A stretch of DNA of 64,000 nt, taken from NCBI GenBank assembly GCA_017590115.1, contig JAGGNK010007448.1, forward strand, positions 6,984,815-7,048,814, read 5' to 3'. Each line of letters begins with the position of its first letter. The first letter of the stretch is position 1. Below are positions 1 through 9,600 of this stretch, in pieces. The notes under the pieces were generated by a model. The model was not told where the DNA came from and made no database searches. It saw only the letters and a program-made list of their open reading frames with translations. Both the position numbers and the translations under genes were made by a program. Source of the stretch: Montifringilla adamsi (Eukaryota > Chordata > Aves > Passeriformes > Passeridae).

Positions 1-431
1 TGCTATTCCTGTCAGTTGGGAAAGTTTCTCAAAATGATACATTTATTGCAGATAACTACACAAGGTTATGTGAAAGTTTCTGAAGCAGCTGCTTTGGTGT
101 TAAACATCTGGCATAAGAGTCTCAGTCATCTATTTTTAGCTAAATAATACTGCTGGTGTTAGTCACAATGCCCAGGGTTCAGCATGTAAGTCAACTCTGC
201 TGCTCAGGCCTCAGCACACCAGGCAGGAATCAGAGCAAACAGATTGCTATCAGAGAACTTGCTGCAGCTAGCAAGGAGTTATTTTTCTCAGACTCACCTG
301 CAATGCCTCTTCTGTGCTCTACAATCTCTTACCTGTCCTACCAAAGATCATCATTGTACAAACCACAAGTTTTGCAGAATAAATACACCCCAGAACACAC
401 TTTACTATCCCAGTTTAGTCCAAGCCCTCAC
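1..431 (-). other. TTF1: TTF1 intron (continues beyond the window)
   Basis: From the donor at 426-431 to the window edge I see no further TTF1 exon, no repeat family and no strong site. The next coding exon must lie to the left. Confidence 0.7.
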
Positions 432-660
432 CATTTCTGTTTGCATTGTCTCCAGTATCGACTTCCCACTTTGGTTTCAATCTCAGTCCATGGCAGTGGC
501 TGGTACAGCTGCTCACGGTCAATCCAGACATCTGTGTTTGATTCTTCCAGGGAGGAAAGAGAACTTGGGTTTTCTGTTCTCAGCTTTCTCCTCATCACAT
601 CTTTCACTGCACTCATTAACTTCTGTGTCTCTTCCTCTGTCCAAGGACCATAGTTAATAG
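432..660 (-). CDS. TTF1: TTF1 coding exon F (second Myb-like repeat)
   Basis: 229 nt, acceptor CAATTTTAG, donor GTGAGG. It encodes [18 protein letters not shown] and, after a spacer, [19 protein letters not shown] then KQKW. This matches the TTF1 repeat with a long insertion between helices. It ends two bases into a Trp codon, so the next exon lies left of the window. Confidence 0.92.
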
Positions 661-3600
661 CTAAAATTGAAAACCCACCAGGTTAAGGCACAATTTATAA
701 TGAATGATTAGGGGAAAAAAGGCAAAAGAGCAAATGTTTCCCTTTGCATTATTTTTATTTATAGGACCAACTTCTTAACACATGTCCTAGAAACCCTTCT
801 GCATACCAAGCTTAAGAGTTCAGCCTAAACACCAAAGAACAGTCTGATCTCAATTTGTTATCTTTTTAAACCTGGCTGCCAAATTCCTTCTGCCCTCCCC
901 ATGAAATCATCTTTTTTAGATATCAGTTCTGTTGATAAAGAGTTGTATTTGTTCCACCTTTTTTCCATTTTCTTTCAGAGATCTTTCTTATCCTTTCCAC
1001 ATGAAAATGCAGTCAGTGGTGTGAAGAAGAGGCCCATCACTACAAATCAATTAATTAAAAAACCCATACTTGAAGGACTTTTTCCTTATGTTTAAGGTAC
1101 CTACATTGTACAGTTCAAGTAACATTACACAAAATGAATTTTTTTCTCAAAATTACATACCTGACTTGATTTCAGAGAATTTCATAGCAACTGAGAGGTT
1201 AGAACGGGACATCAACTCAGAAATCTTCTTCCAATCATTGCCATGCAGAGCATGATACTTCTTTAATTGTTCTTTTTCTTCTGTAGTATACCTGGTTGAG
1301 GAAATAGGCACAGCTTCAGCTGTAAATTCAAACCATTTCAATCTCTTAAAGAGCTGTAACATCTGCAGGTGATCAGTGTTGATCATCACTATCACTTCAA
1401 GTCACATTTTAGAACACAGGAATCAAAAAGGGAAAACGAGCTATCAATTAAGTCACAGTAACTGGCACAAATGGGAGAGATGATCTTCATTTGAATCCAT
1501 TTTTAATTTACAAATAATCAACACAGACTGCTATTAGCATTCAGAAACACTTGTAAAGTATTCCCTTACCTTCCTTTATAATTATTTGGGTCAAACATCT
1601 TCCTTGCTCGATAATATATCAACCTCCAGGGCCGGGGGATGCCCTCAGCTGGAAGGAAAAGGAACATTTTTAACAAACATTTCTAGCAGTGGTGAGGCCA
1701 CAATGAAACAAACCCCAAAACCCAACACCACACATTTTCATGGCCATGGTGCCAACAACAGATTCTTTCCACTCACCAGCTACAAACTGCATGGACTGGC
1801 TGTGCATTTGATCCAGGTGTGATTAAAATTTAACTGGCATGCTGGACACACCCATTAAAGAGAGACATGAGACAGCCACCAGGCAGGAGCTGAGGAGACC
1901 CTGGGTGCTCCCAGACTGTTCCAGCTGGGAAAAGCAGGCACTGGGGGCATCAGCAGAAACCAAGTGAAGATCTCTGCTGCAGGGAAGATCCACAGAGACC
2001 AGCCCCTGGGAACACACAGCCCCCTTGGGCAGCAGTGCCCAGCAGAGGGGACTGCAAGGCACAGAACACTGATGAGACTTTCTGCCAAATCCTCCCAGCC
2101 CAGGAGCAAACTCCCAGACTGGAATGAAAGTCAGCATCAGGGAAATGTGCTGATGCAGAGGGAAGGACTGTGTGTCTGAAAGAACCACAGAAGAACAAAT
2201 CTGTAGTTTGATCCAAGCATCCTGATCCACGACAGGCTGCCCTTCACTCTGCCTTGCCCGAGATGATGTCACCAAGCACACAGAATAAAGCTCCTGGTGA
2301 CTGAGGAGATCCCCGTGTCTTGGAAGACTGGCATGGCTCAAATTTCTTCCACCCTCCTTAGTCCTGCACCTGCCACCTATTTACTGGTGACAGTTTCACA
2401 CAGGACTTAATCACTCACAGCTGCCATCAGTAACCTTAATTACAGTTTAGCAAATAATACACTTAAAGCCATAAAGCCCAAATGCAAGTCTGGAAGTCTT
2501 TACTGGTCTTGACCATATTTAATCTCTAAACTCTTCCTATTTGAGACTGGGTAATAAGAACAGTGGACTGTGCAGATTATCAACTACACCATGTCAGCAC
2601 CTTCTTTTCTTACCAAATTTAGCAACATCAGTGCTTTCAAATAAAAATTATTTTACAGAATTATTATTTATTATTTTACAGAACATGCCAGGATATCACC
2701 AGGTTGCAGAATGCAACATTCAGCAGTCTGAGGATGAACTTAAATACTCACAGATTTTTTCACAAAAATGATGTTCTGTTTTCAGGCGCTGGATGGTGTG
2801 TTTATTTTCTGGATCCCTCGAGGTAAACAAAAGTTTTTCAGCACTGTCTATTCCAGTAAGTGCCAAGAACTCTTCAACATTTTTCCGGATTTGTTTATTT
2901 TCTTTCTGGGTAAATCTGCCAAACTTGATAGCTATACCTAAAATACAGAAAGGTTAAAAAAAAAAAAGTCAAACTTCAAGTACCATCTCTTGCACATTTC
3001 AGGATTCAGAGGGGAAAAGAGAAAACTGAAAGAGACAAAACCAGCTGGGAATCAGCAACTGACACACAAGTTTGGACTGAAATCTGCCAATGTGGAAGCA
3101 GATGCTACAAGAGAGAAACAGAAAATCTGTCAATGGAATGAAGTGAACCAGACTGTGGGTGCAACAGACACGACACAAGAGACTTGTCCCTCTGTCCAAA
3201 CATCAGCACAGCTGCACAGTACCTCCTCACTGCAACAGGATTTCAGAGAGCTCACCCTGTTTTTTAAACTCCTTAAACCTCATTAGGTCTCTTCCAGCCA
3301 TTTTCTTGATTGAACTGTCTGATATATTCTTCACATGAGGAATAAACTCTTCCAGTTCTTGTCTTGCAGTATCCAAATCCACAAATGAAGTCATGGCAGA
3401 GTCCAGCCCTTCTTCACCATCCACACTGACCTCGTCAGAGGCTGCTAATTCAGCAAAGGAATTGTTCTGCTGCTTCTGCTGCTCTTCATGTGATCCCAAG
3501 GCTTTTGGTGTCCTAATATTAAAAAAAAAGGCAAAAATAAAATACACCACTAGAACTCCAAACCAGAGATGTTGTTAACATCTCTACCATTAAAGGAATT

Positions 3601-5105
3601 AAGATATTTGTTAATTACAGAACAAAAAATACTTCACACATCCACTGCCTTGCATTTCTAACCTTTTAACACAATAATTGTAATTTATTTCCAATTTTCT
3701 ATACTTACAATAATCAAGGAGCTTTCTGAAGTTCTGAAAATCCACAAAACTCTCACACATGGGCACACTGAAGAAATAATGCCTCTTGCTAGCACTGGCC
3801 CACAGATTTTTTCCATCTGTCTCTTACTAGTGCTCCTGTTTTGTTTTCTAGACACTGCAAAGGCATCAAGAACTCCTTACATGAGCATTTATTTGCACAG
3901 GACATTCAATTGTTTAGCTGCCCTTACTAGCTGCTTGGTTAAAATGCACATGTTCACTATAAATATCAACTTTAACGAATGAAATCCTTTTCTTTTCCCC
4001 CTACTTTTCTTTTTTTAAATGTGAAATGTTTGCAGCTAAGTTATTTCTATACCTACAGTTTTAAAAGAGGAGAAAAGAGCCTACACTGAAGTGTTCTTAA
4101 AAATTATTGTTGGATCTCCACAAGCAAACTGAGGTTTTAAAGTTGGTCTCTAACATCACAAATGCTGTGTAAGTTCCAAGTTTTCCTTTAAAACACACAC
4201 AAAACAGAATGAAGACAAACCTGGAACCCAAATAACACCAAAGGAATATATTTGGGGAGTGGAGAAAGGAAAAAACCCCACAATAAAACTCAAACTTACA
4301 TCACATCAGACTCTGAAGAGCTTTCTTCCATGACATAAGCGCTGCTTTTAGGGGCCTTTGTAGCACGTGCTGCAGTCTTTGCAGCTCGCCCAGCTGCTTT
4401 ACTGGGTGTGGAAAAACCAGCAGGGCGCTCCATGGAGACCTCAGTGATGCCAGAAGAGGCATCACAGCCTCCATCCTCACCTGCAGGTGAAGGCCACCCC
4501 CTGTCCTGCTCTGAGGGTGACAGCAGCGGCTCAGCTGCTCCATCTGTGTCCTCCTGGCCACCGCCCTCCCTCCTCTTCTTCCTCTTCTTTTTGGCTTTCT
4601 CTTTGTGGCCCTTGCTGTGTTCCTCTGAGGGAGGCAGCTCACACACCTCCTCCTCTTCAGGCTGCTTCCGTTTCCTTTTCTTCTTGTGTTTTTTAGAATA
4701 AACATAACCAGCAGCACCCTCCTGGCAGTCCTGGCTCACAGGGACACAGCTGGCATCGCTGAGCTCGTGGCTGCTGTCCTCACCCTTCCTCTTCCTCTTC
4801 TTCCTCGGGGAAGCAGCTGCTCCAGTCCCATTGCTGATCCCATGTTCCACCTTCACAAAGTAATTATCCAGCAGAGTCTGCTGCTTCTCAGCCTTTTTTT
4901 TCAGTTTTTTCTTCTTTTCCCTGCCCTCCTTGCCCTGTGCTGCTGGATCTTCAAAAAGCACTGGGGAAATGTGGCCAGGCTCTGCATCTTCCACAGTTTC
5001 AGCATCTTCATGGTTGTTGGACTCATTTGGTTTCCTCTTCTTCTTTTTCTTCTTCTTGACAACATCCTGGACTTGAAAATCATCTGCATGTGCTTTGCCT
5101 TTCAT
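432..5105 (-). CDS. TTF1: TTF1, RNA polymerase I transcription termination factor (partial; six coding exons)
   Basis: TTF1 is a nucleolar DNA-binding protein. It binds terminator boxes downstream of (and beside the promoter of) rRNA genes, stops RNA polymerase I, remodels rDNA chromatin and arrests replication forks. Seen here: exons at 4300-5105, 3256-3512, 2752-2937, 1570-1648, 1161-1291 and 432-660, joined minus-strand, all with GT-AG borders and matching phases. They give 562 codons plus 2 nt. Residues 1-268 are lysine-rich and low complexity (nuclear/nucleolar localisation type). Residues about 358-385 carry the conserved [11 protein letters not shown] block. Residues about 443-486 form one Myb/SANT-like repeat ([21 protein letters not shown]). 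Residues about 489-562 form a second, starting YGPWTEEE and ending WRQCKQKW. The start is the first ATG after a splice acceptor, as in mammals, where the first exon is non-coding. The C-terminal exons lie beyond the left edge. Family assignment is firm; the exact N-terminus is slightly less so. Confidence 0.93.
1161..1291 (-). CDS. TTF1: TTF1 coding exon E (Myb/SANT-like repeat)
   Basis: 131 nt, acceptor TCAACCAG, donor GTATGT. It encodes [19 protein letters not shown] then DWKKISELM and [11 protein letters not shown], a Myb/SANT-like helix-turn-helix repeat with its conserved central Trp. Confidence 0.92.
1570..1648 (-). CDS. TTF1: TTF1 coding exon D
   Basis: 79 nt, acceptor CCTTCCAG, donor GTAAGG. 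It encodes [18 protein letters not shown] followed by DPNNYKG. The RPW-LIYYRA-KMFD core is a diagnostic TTF1 segment. The exon is too short to appear as its own long open frame; borders were set by phase. Confidence 0.92.
1649..2751 (-). other. TTF1: TTF1 intron between exons C and D
   Basis: 1,103 nt of ordinary intron. Open minus-strand frames at 1823-2341 have no family resemblance and lack splice or phase logic. The other TTF1 introns (661-1160, 1292-1569, 2938-3255, 3513-4299) likewise hold nothing recognisable. Confidence 0.7.
2752..2937 (-). CDS. TTF1: TTF1 coding exon C
   Basis: 186 nt, acceptor TATTTTAG, donor GTGAGT. It encodes [19 protein letters not shown], then [17 protein letters not shown], the highly conserved start of the TTF1 Myb-related region. 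Phases match both neighbours. Confidence 0.92.
3256..3512 (-). CDS. TTF1: TTF1 coding exon B
   Basis: 257 nt between acceptor AATATTAG and donor GTGAGC. It completes the split Met codon of the previous exon and ends with one base of a Gly codon. The encoded part includes [19 protein letters not shown] and [12 protein letters not shown], matching the conserved TTF1 stretch that precedes the DNA-binding region (ELEEFIP followed by RFKEFK). Confidence 0.9.
4300..5105 (-). CDS. TTF1: TTF1 coding exon A (N-terminal, lysine-rich)
   Basis: This exon supplies 268 codons plus 2 nt from ATG at 5103-5105. It is dominated by lysine/arginine runs (KKKKKKKRK at residues 17-25, further clusters near 64-71, 101-107 and 138-146) alternating with acidic and serine-rich stretches, as expected for the poorly conserved TTF1 N-terminus. 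It ends in an acidic serine tract ([10 protein letters not shown]). Donor GTAAGT occupies 4294-4299. A PIP-box-like peptide sits at residues 76-83. Upstream, CTTTTACTTAAGAG provides an acceptor, so the exon begins at 5112 or 5114. Confidence 0.9.
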
Positions 5106-5114
5106 CTTTTTTCT

Positions 5115-6067
5115 CTTAAGTAAAAGAGAGGAGTTTTATTGAAGTGTTGTCATTTATACACTGTTTTTGTTTAAAACAAAACAGCCCCCCACAAAAAAAC
5201 CCAACAAAAAGCACAAAACCCACCCAAAACCTTAACAATTAAAAATTCAATTCTATCTTAGGCTCTTACTTTTCAATCCAGTTAGTTTTGTAAAGTGCCT
5301 AGGAAAAGCTGATGCCTCCTTTGTCAAACAGATGTGCATCACAGCTGCCCCCAGCCTCCAAAGTGCTTCCCTACAACAACAAGAAACGCTTTAATATTAA
5401 TTAATTAACTATTAATTTAATAACTATTTGATTTTCAATAGAATTCAATAACTATTAATAATTAACTATTAATAACTATTAATTTAATAACTATTTGATT
5501 TTCAATAGCTAAGCAACGTCTGACTAGTGTGTTCAACTCAGCTTTCAGCCCTGAAACAGTGCCAAGCCAAAAGCAACAAAAAAATACGAGACTCATCAGC
5601 ACTAAACCCAAAATTCTCTGATTAGAAGTGTCTGAGGGGCCGAGCTCAGCCCTGCCGGCAGAACTCAGTCACACAGAGGTGGCAGGAAGCATTTTTAGCA
5701 CATTTTCTACACCCAGCACGTACAAAACACTCACCACGCAACACCCCCGCGTCACGTTTGAAACACGCGCCCTTCAATCTCGCATTCCCAGGGCAGCTCG
5801 CACCGCCGGCCGGTCCCGGGCATCCCCTCCCCGCCAGCGAGGGGAACGAGCGGCCCCGAAAGCTCCGCGGAGCTCAAAGCACAGCTCGCCCCTAGGCCCA
5901 GATACCGATAAACCCCCTGAGCGCGGCCAGGCCGGACCCCGCCGCTCCGGGGCTACCGAGGAAGACTCCCAGCGCTCCCACAGCGCTCTCGGCAGCTCCG
6001 GGGTGGGTGTGAGGAGCCCGCAGCCCCTCCCGGCCCCGCCGCCCCGGGCCCGCCGGGCCTGCCGCTA
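5115..6067 (-). other. TTF1: Inferred TTF1 5' intron
   Basis: Interval between the acceptor before the first coding exon and a candidate donor (GTAGCG) at about 6062-6067. The left half is AT-rich and carries a 34-bp direct repeat; the right half runs into the CpG-rich promoter. Which donor is used is inference. Confidence 0.4.
5408..5508. repeat. AT-rich direct repeat (34 bp, two exact copies)
   Basis: The same 34 bases occur at 5408-5441 and 5475-5508, both starting ACTATTAATTTAATAAC and ending TTTTCAATAG. They are separated by related TTAATAACTA-type sequence. It lies in the inferred TTF1 5' intron and looks like a local slippage duplication. Confidence 0.85.
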
Positions 6068-6180
6068 CCTCCACGCGGTGTGCACCCGCGCCGCCGGCCC
6101 ACCGCGCCCCGCGCCTCGCTTATCCGTTCCCCCGGCGGAAGCGGCCCCAGCCGGACCCATCAGAGCGGCGCACCGCCTGT
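6068..6180 (-). other. TTF1: Candidate non-coding first exon of TTF1 (5' UTR)
   Basis: GC-rich sequence upstream of a GTGGAG/GTAGCG donor-like site. It lies where a leftward first exon would start, opposite CFAP77. Placement rests only on the donor-like site and the promoter position; the transcription start is not visible. Confidence 0.3.
6135..6143 (+). promoter_or_regulatory. ETS/GABP-like site
   Basis: GCGGAAGCG contains the GGAA core in a CpG context typical of housekeeping bidirectional promoters, which would suit TTF1. Short motif, no other support. Confidence 0.35.
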
Positions 6181-6191
6181 TGCCTGGAGAC
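6179..6191 (+). promoter_or_regulatory. X-box-like RFX site in the CFAP77 promoter
   Basis: GTTGCCTGGAGAC has a perfect left RFX half-site (GTTGCC), a 1-nt spacer and a degenerate right half (GGAGAC against RGYAAC). RFX factors drive ciliary genes through such sites near their starts, and this one is about 390 bp before the CFAP77 ATG. Confidence 0.45.
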
Positions 6192-6243
6192 GGACGCCGC
6201 CGCGCGCGCCGTGAGTTCTGAGGGAGAACACCGGCACCGGCAC

Positions 6244-6450
6244 CGGGGCCGGGCAGAGAGCCCCGGGATCGGCATCGGCACCGGCACCGGGGCCGTGCAG
6301 AGAGCCCCGGGATCAGGACCGGCACTGGGGCCGTGCAGAGAGCCCCGGAGGGTGGATACACACCGGGGCCGTGCAGAGAGCCCCGGGATCGGGATCCACA
6401 CCGGGGCCGTGCAGAGAGCCCCGGCATCGGGACCGTGCAGAGACCCCTAG
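6244..6450. repeat. GC-rich minisatellite in the promoter (about 38-bp unit, six copies)
   Basis: The core GGGCCGTGCAGAGAGCCCC recurs with GCAGAGA starting at 6253, 6297, 6335, 6373, 6411 and 6437. Spacing is 44, 38, 38, 38 and 26 bp, with ACCGGCACC-like filler. Open frames across it are by-products of the repeat. Confidence 0.88.
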
Positions 6451-6573
6451 TCCTAGGATCGGCACCGGCACCTCCGAGCCAGCCCCGGCACCGGGACAGC
6501 CGAGACTGCCCCCGGCACCCGGCCCAGGCCTGGGCCCGCCCGGAGACGCCGGGCCCGGGCGCGGCCCCCCAGC

Positions 6574-6699
6574 ATGGCGGGCGGCAGAGCGGGGCCCCGG
6601 CGGCGGCCCATGACCTTGGCCGAGGCGGGCCCGGGCACGGAGAACGAGCGGCTGGGGCTGGTCCGGCTGAGCATGCTGCGAAACCCGCTCATCATCAAG
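6574..6699 (+). CDS. CFAP77: CFAP77 exon 1
   Basis: 42 codons ending phase 0 at ATCATCAAG before donor GTGAGC. The first residues are Arg/Gly/Pro-rich; the conserved part is LVRLSMLRNPLIIK. Confidence 0.85.
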
Positions 6700-9600
6700 G
6701 TGAGCCCCGCGACCCCCGCTCCCTCCGCCCCCATCCCACAGCCCGGGAGGGTGGGGGTCACGGCCGCCGCGGGCAGCTCCACAGCAGAAAAGCTTCTCCT
6801 TAAAGCGGTTAAAATCAGGTTTTCTCCCCCAACACTGATTTATCTGACAAGGAAATTGTGTTTCCCCGCTGCTCCTTCACAAGCATGGCCGTGCTTTAAC
6901 GACCGGTGCCCAGCCGGGGATGGGCACAGAGCAGGATGGGATCTCCCTGCGAGGGTTTTCCCAAGTCCCGAGGTCTGGGAAGCACTTGGGGACAGGGTCA
7001 GATGTCACTGGGGCTGCAGAGGGGTCGGGGGGAGAGGGTCACACAAACGGTATCCACCTAAATTACACCGCCCTTGGAAGGGGCCGCCCGGGGCGATTTG
7101 GAGTCACCGTTCAGGAGGAGCTGAAACTTGCTGAAAGTTGTTTCTAGTTCAGTCTCTCTCTCAACAATTTCATCTCTATTCCATGGCCTTCCTAAGGTAG
7201 CACAGCTCATCTCAGTTTGCACACAGATGTACAGACCGTGTGAGCTTTCGGTCAGGTTTGGAGAGTCCTTTACAAATCCGTTTCTCACATCTCCCCGTGG
7301 TTTCCTGTTGGAGTTGTCCCTTGTTGGAAAACGATGTGGGAGATCAACTGTCCCAGTCTGGGCAGAGCCCCCACACTGCTGAACCCCCGGTTTCTGCACT
7401 ATCTTATTCTCCTGCTGTGATGATTTTTTGTACTCGTGAAAGATCAAGGAACGCCCGGCACTCACCTCTCTGCTCTGAGCAACAAAGTTCTGATGGGTCA
7501 CAGGCTGGACTCGATGGTTTTGGAGATCTTTTCCACCCGAAGCCGTTCTGTGGTTCTGTAATTAGCATTTTTAGACCTGCTGCGGAGGTTCTGCTCCCTT
7601 CCCAAACTCCCGGCGCTCCTCAGCTCGTTATTCCCACTCCCATCTCTGCGCACCGGTGGCTCGCAAACTTTTAATCACCTGGCTTCGGTCGGTTCCTCCT
7701 CCACACCCACAGCAGCTGAAGTGCAGCTCTCGTCCCCTGGATGGCACTCGCAGAACGGCTTCGTGCTCTCCCAGCCCGAGCATCTGCTCCTCGCCCTTCC
7801 CCTGCCACAATTCCTGCTCCCAAGCCTTCTTTCCCCGCTTAAACCGCGGCTTTCCAGCCGGAGTTCGGCTCTTGGGTTCCCTCCGTAATCGCAGCTGGCA
7901 CCGGCAGGCTTGGAAGTTGGCGGTAAAATTAGGGAATTTGGAGTGTCACTGGAAATGTGAGGTTTTGCAGTGTTGAATTGTTTTGTTTTCTTATGAAACT
8001 CTAAAAATATATTGGGGAGTTTTGTCAGGCAGAGAAAAAAAGGCAGGCTTTGCATCAGGACTCAAAAGCGACTTCACTTGCTCAAATCCACAACTTCTAC
8101 TTTCTTTCCTCTGAACCCCCAAAGTTTGATGGGAAGGAGAATTCTTGCAGAGCATCCTGGCACTGGGAATTCTGAGCAATTTTAAATGGTTGGGATGTTT
8201 TAATAAATTAAGACACAATCTGGATTTCTGCAATCTGGAGCAAGTTTTAGAAGGAAAAGGTCATGCTAAATTTCAGTATTTTGGACGATTTCTATTTTCT
8301 CAAGGCTTCTTTGCAGGAGCGTTTCTGCTGGTGGGGATGTGAGGAGATTTGCATCCACCTGATGGAGTAAGCAGGGTGATAACAGGGACGCTTTCACTCT
8401 TGGAACCAGCGGTAATTCCACTTCATGGTGGGTTCTGCTGTGGAGTTTGTGCAGCAAACTGCTGCCCCCCTGCCAGCTGCTTCCCACACTGCCCCGGGGA
8501 GTGCTGGATTCACCAGCGTGGCCCTGTCTGCCGGGAGGTGACAGGGCTGGGGTGGCAGTTTGCTGGACAAGTGCTGGCACTTGGCACTGCACGTACCGGT
8601 GGTGACACACTGACAGCATCAGCCCTCTGCCCTTCCTCCTCCTCCTCCTGCTTCCAGCTGCAGCCTGGAATCCCCTCTTCCCCAGGAGACCCCTGGGGAG
8701 CCAGCACTCTGGAGAGGATGGCCAGCAGGACCCAGCCCTCGTGCTGAAACCCAAGGACACAAAGATGGTTTAGGAGAAAAGGACAAAAGGTTTGGAGCCA
8801 ACTGCAGCTTGGAGGAGTGCTGCTGGCAGCCGAGGGAGGGCATGAGGAACACACAGCTCCAACAGCTGCCAGGGAGGGTCTCCGGGCAGCAAATACACAA
8901 AAACCTGAGGTCAGAGGAGATGGATGGGACACTTAGTCCCTGATCCTCCTCCAAACAGCAGTTAGATCACAAAACAGTGGTGCAAGTGTGACAAATCTAC
9001 TCTGCAGCAGCCAAAGAACATCCTTCTTTCTCTTTGAGTTATTTTATGTATGTTCTAAATATGGCATCACGTATCCAAACAAGATCCCTGCCCAGGCTGA
9101 GCCTCCTGCCTCAGCTCTGCCCAGCCCCAGCCTCCCCACAGGATGTGTCTGCACACTCTGGCCATCACAGATAAAACCATCATCTTCTCATGTAAACATT
9201 TCTAGGGATGAAAGCTCTGTTTCCCTGCTAGAATGTATGTTGTGTTTTAATTAATCAAGGAGTTAATTTAGTTATCAGTATATATTTGCTTGCAGCATAA
9301 AACTGAGGAAAGCATTTCATCTACTGATGCCAGTAAAAATCTGAGCAAAGCATTTTTGGTCTGTTTTCACCAGTAAAAGCCTTAGCCAAGCACTTTTCCA
9401 GTACAAACTTACTGAAAACTCCTGTGTTACAAAAATAAAACAGATCTGGGCAGGAAATAAGTGTTTACCACACTTAACCCCTGGCAAGCTCAACACAGAC
9501 TTCAGAAATAGTGACCCACAGCAGTTGGATTACATTTAGATTAACATCTTCTGTATAATATGGTACAATTAAGTTCAAGATATCACTGACAAAGTATTGT

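Larger units (their letters stand above)
5740..6760. promoter_or_regulatory. CpG-rich divergent promoter of TTF1 and CFAP77
   Basis: About 1 kb that is far richer in G+C and CpG than anything else in the window. It sits between the leftward TTF1 start region and the rightward CFAP77 ATG at 6574. No TATA box is evident. It contains an ETS-like GCGGAAGCG (6135-6143), an X-box-like element (6179-6191) and a GC-rich minisatellite. A shared bidirectional promoter is the natural reading; start sites are not determined. Confidence 0.75.

Noticed and set aside
1823..2341. 172-codon minus-strand frame inside a TTF1 intron
   Set aside because: No similarity, no splice sites in phase with TTF1 exons, and the flanking exons join correctly without it.
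4301..5123. Other-frame ORFs over the TTF1 first coding exon
   Set aside because: Shadows of the lysine-rich coding frame.
5628..6221. 197-codon plus-strand frame in the CpG island
   Set aside because: GC-rich DNA lacks stop codons by composition. The frame overlaps the promoter and shows no conserved motif.
6211..6803. Repetitive Arg/Gly/Pro frames on both strands upstream of and across CFAP77 exon 1
   Set aside because: They are translations of the 38-bp minisatellite and the GC-rich promoter; only the frame from 6574 connects in phase to CFAP77 exon 2.
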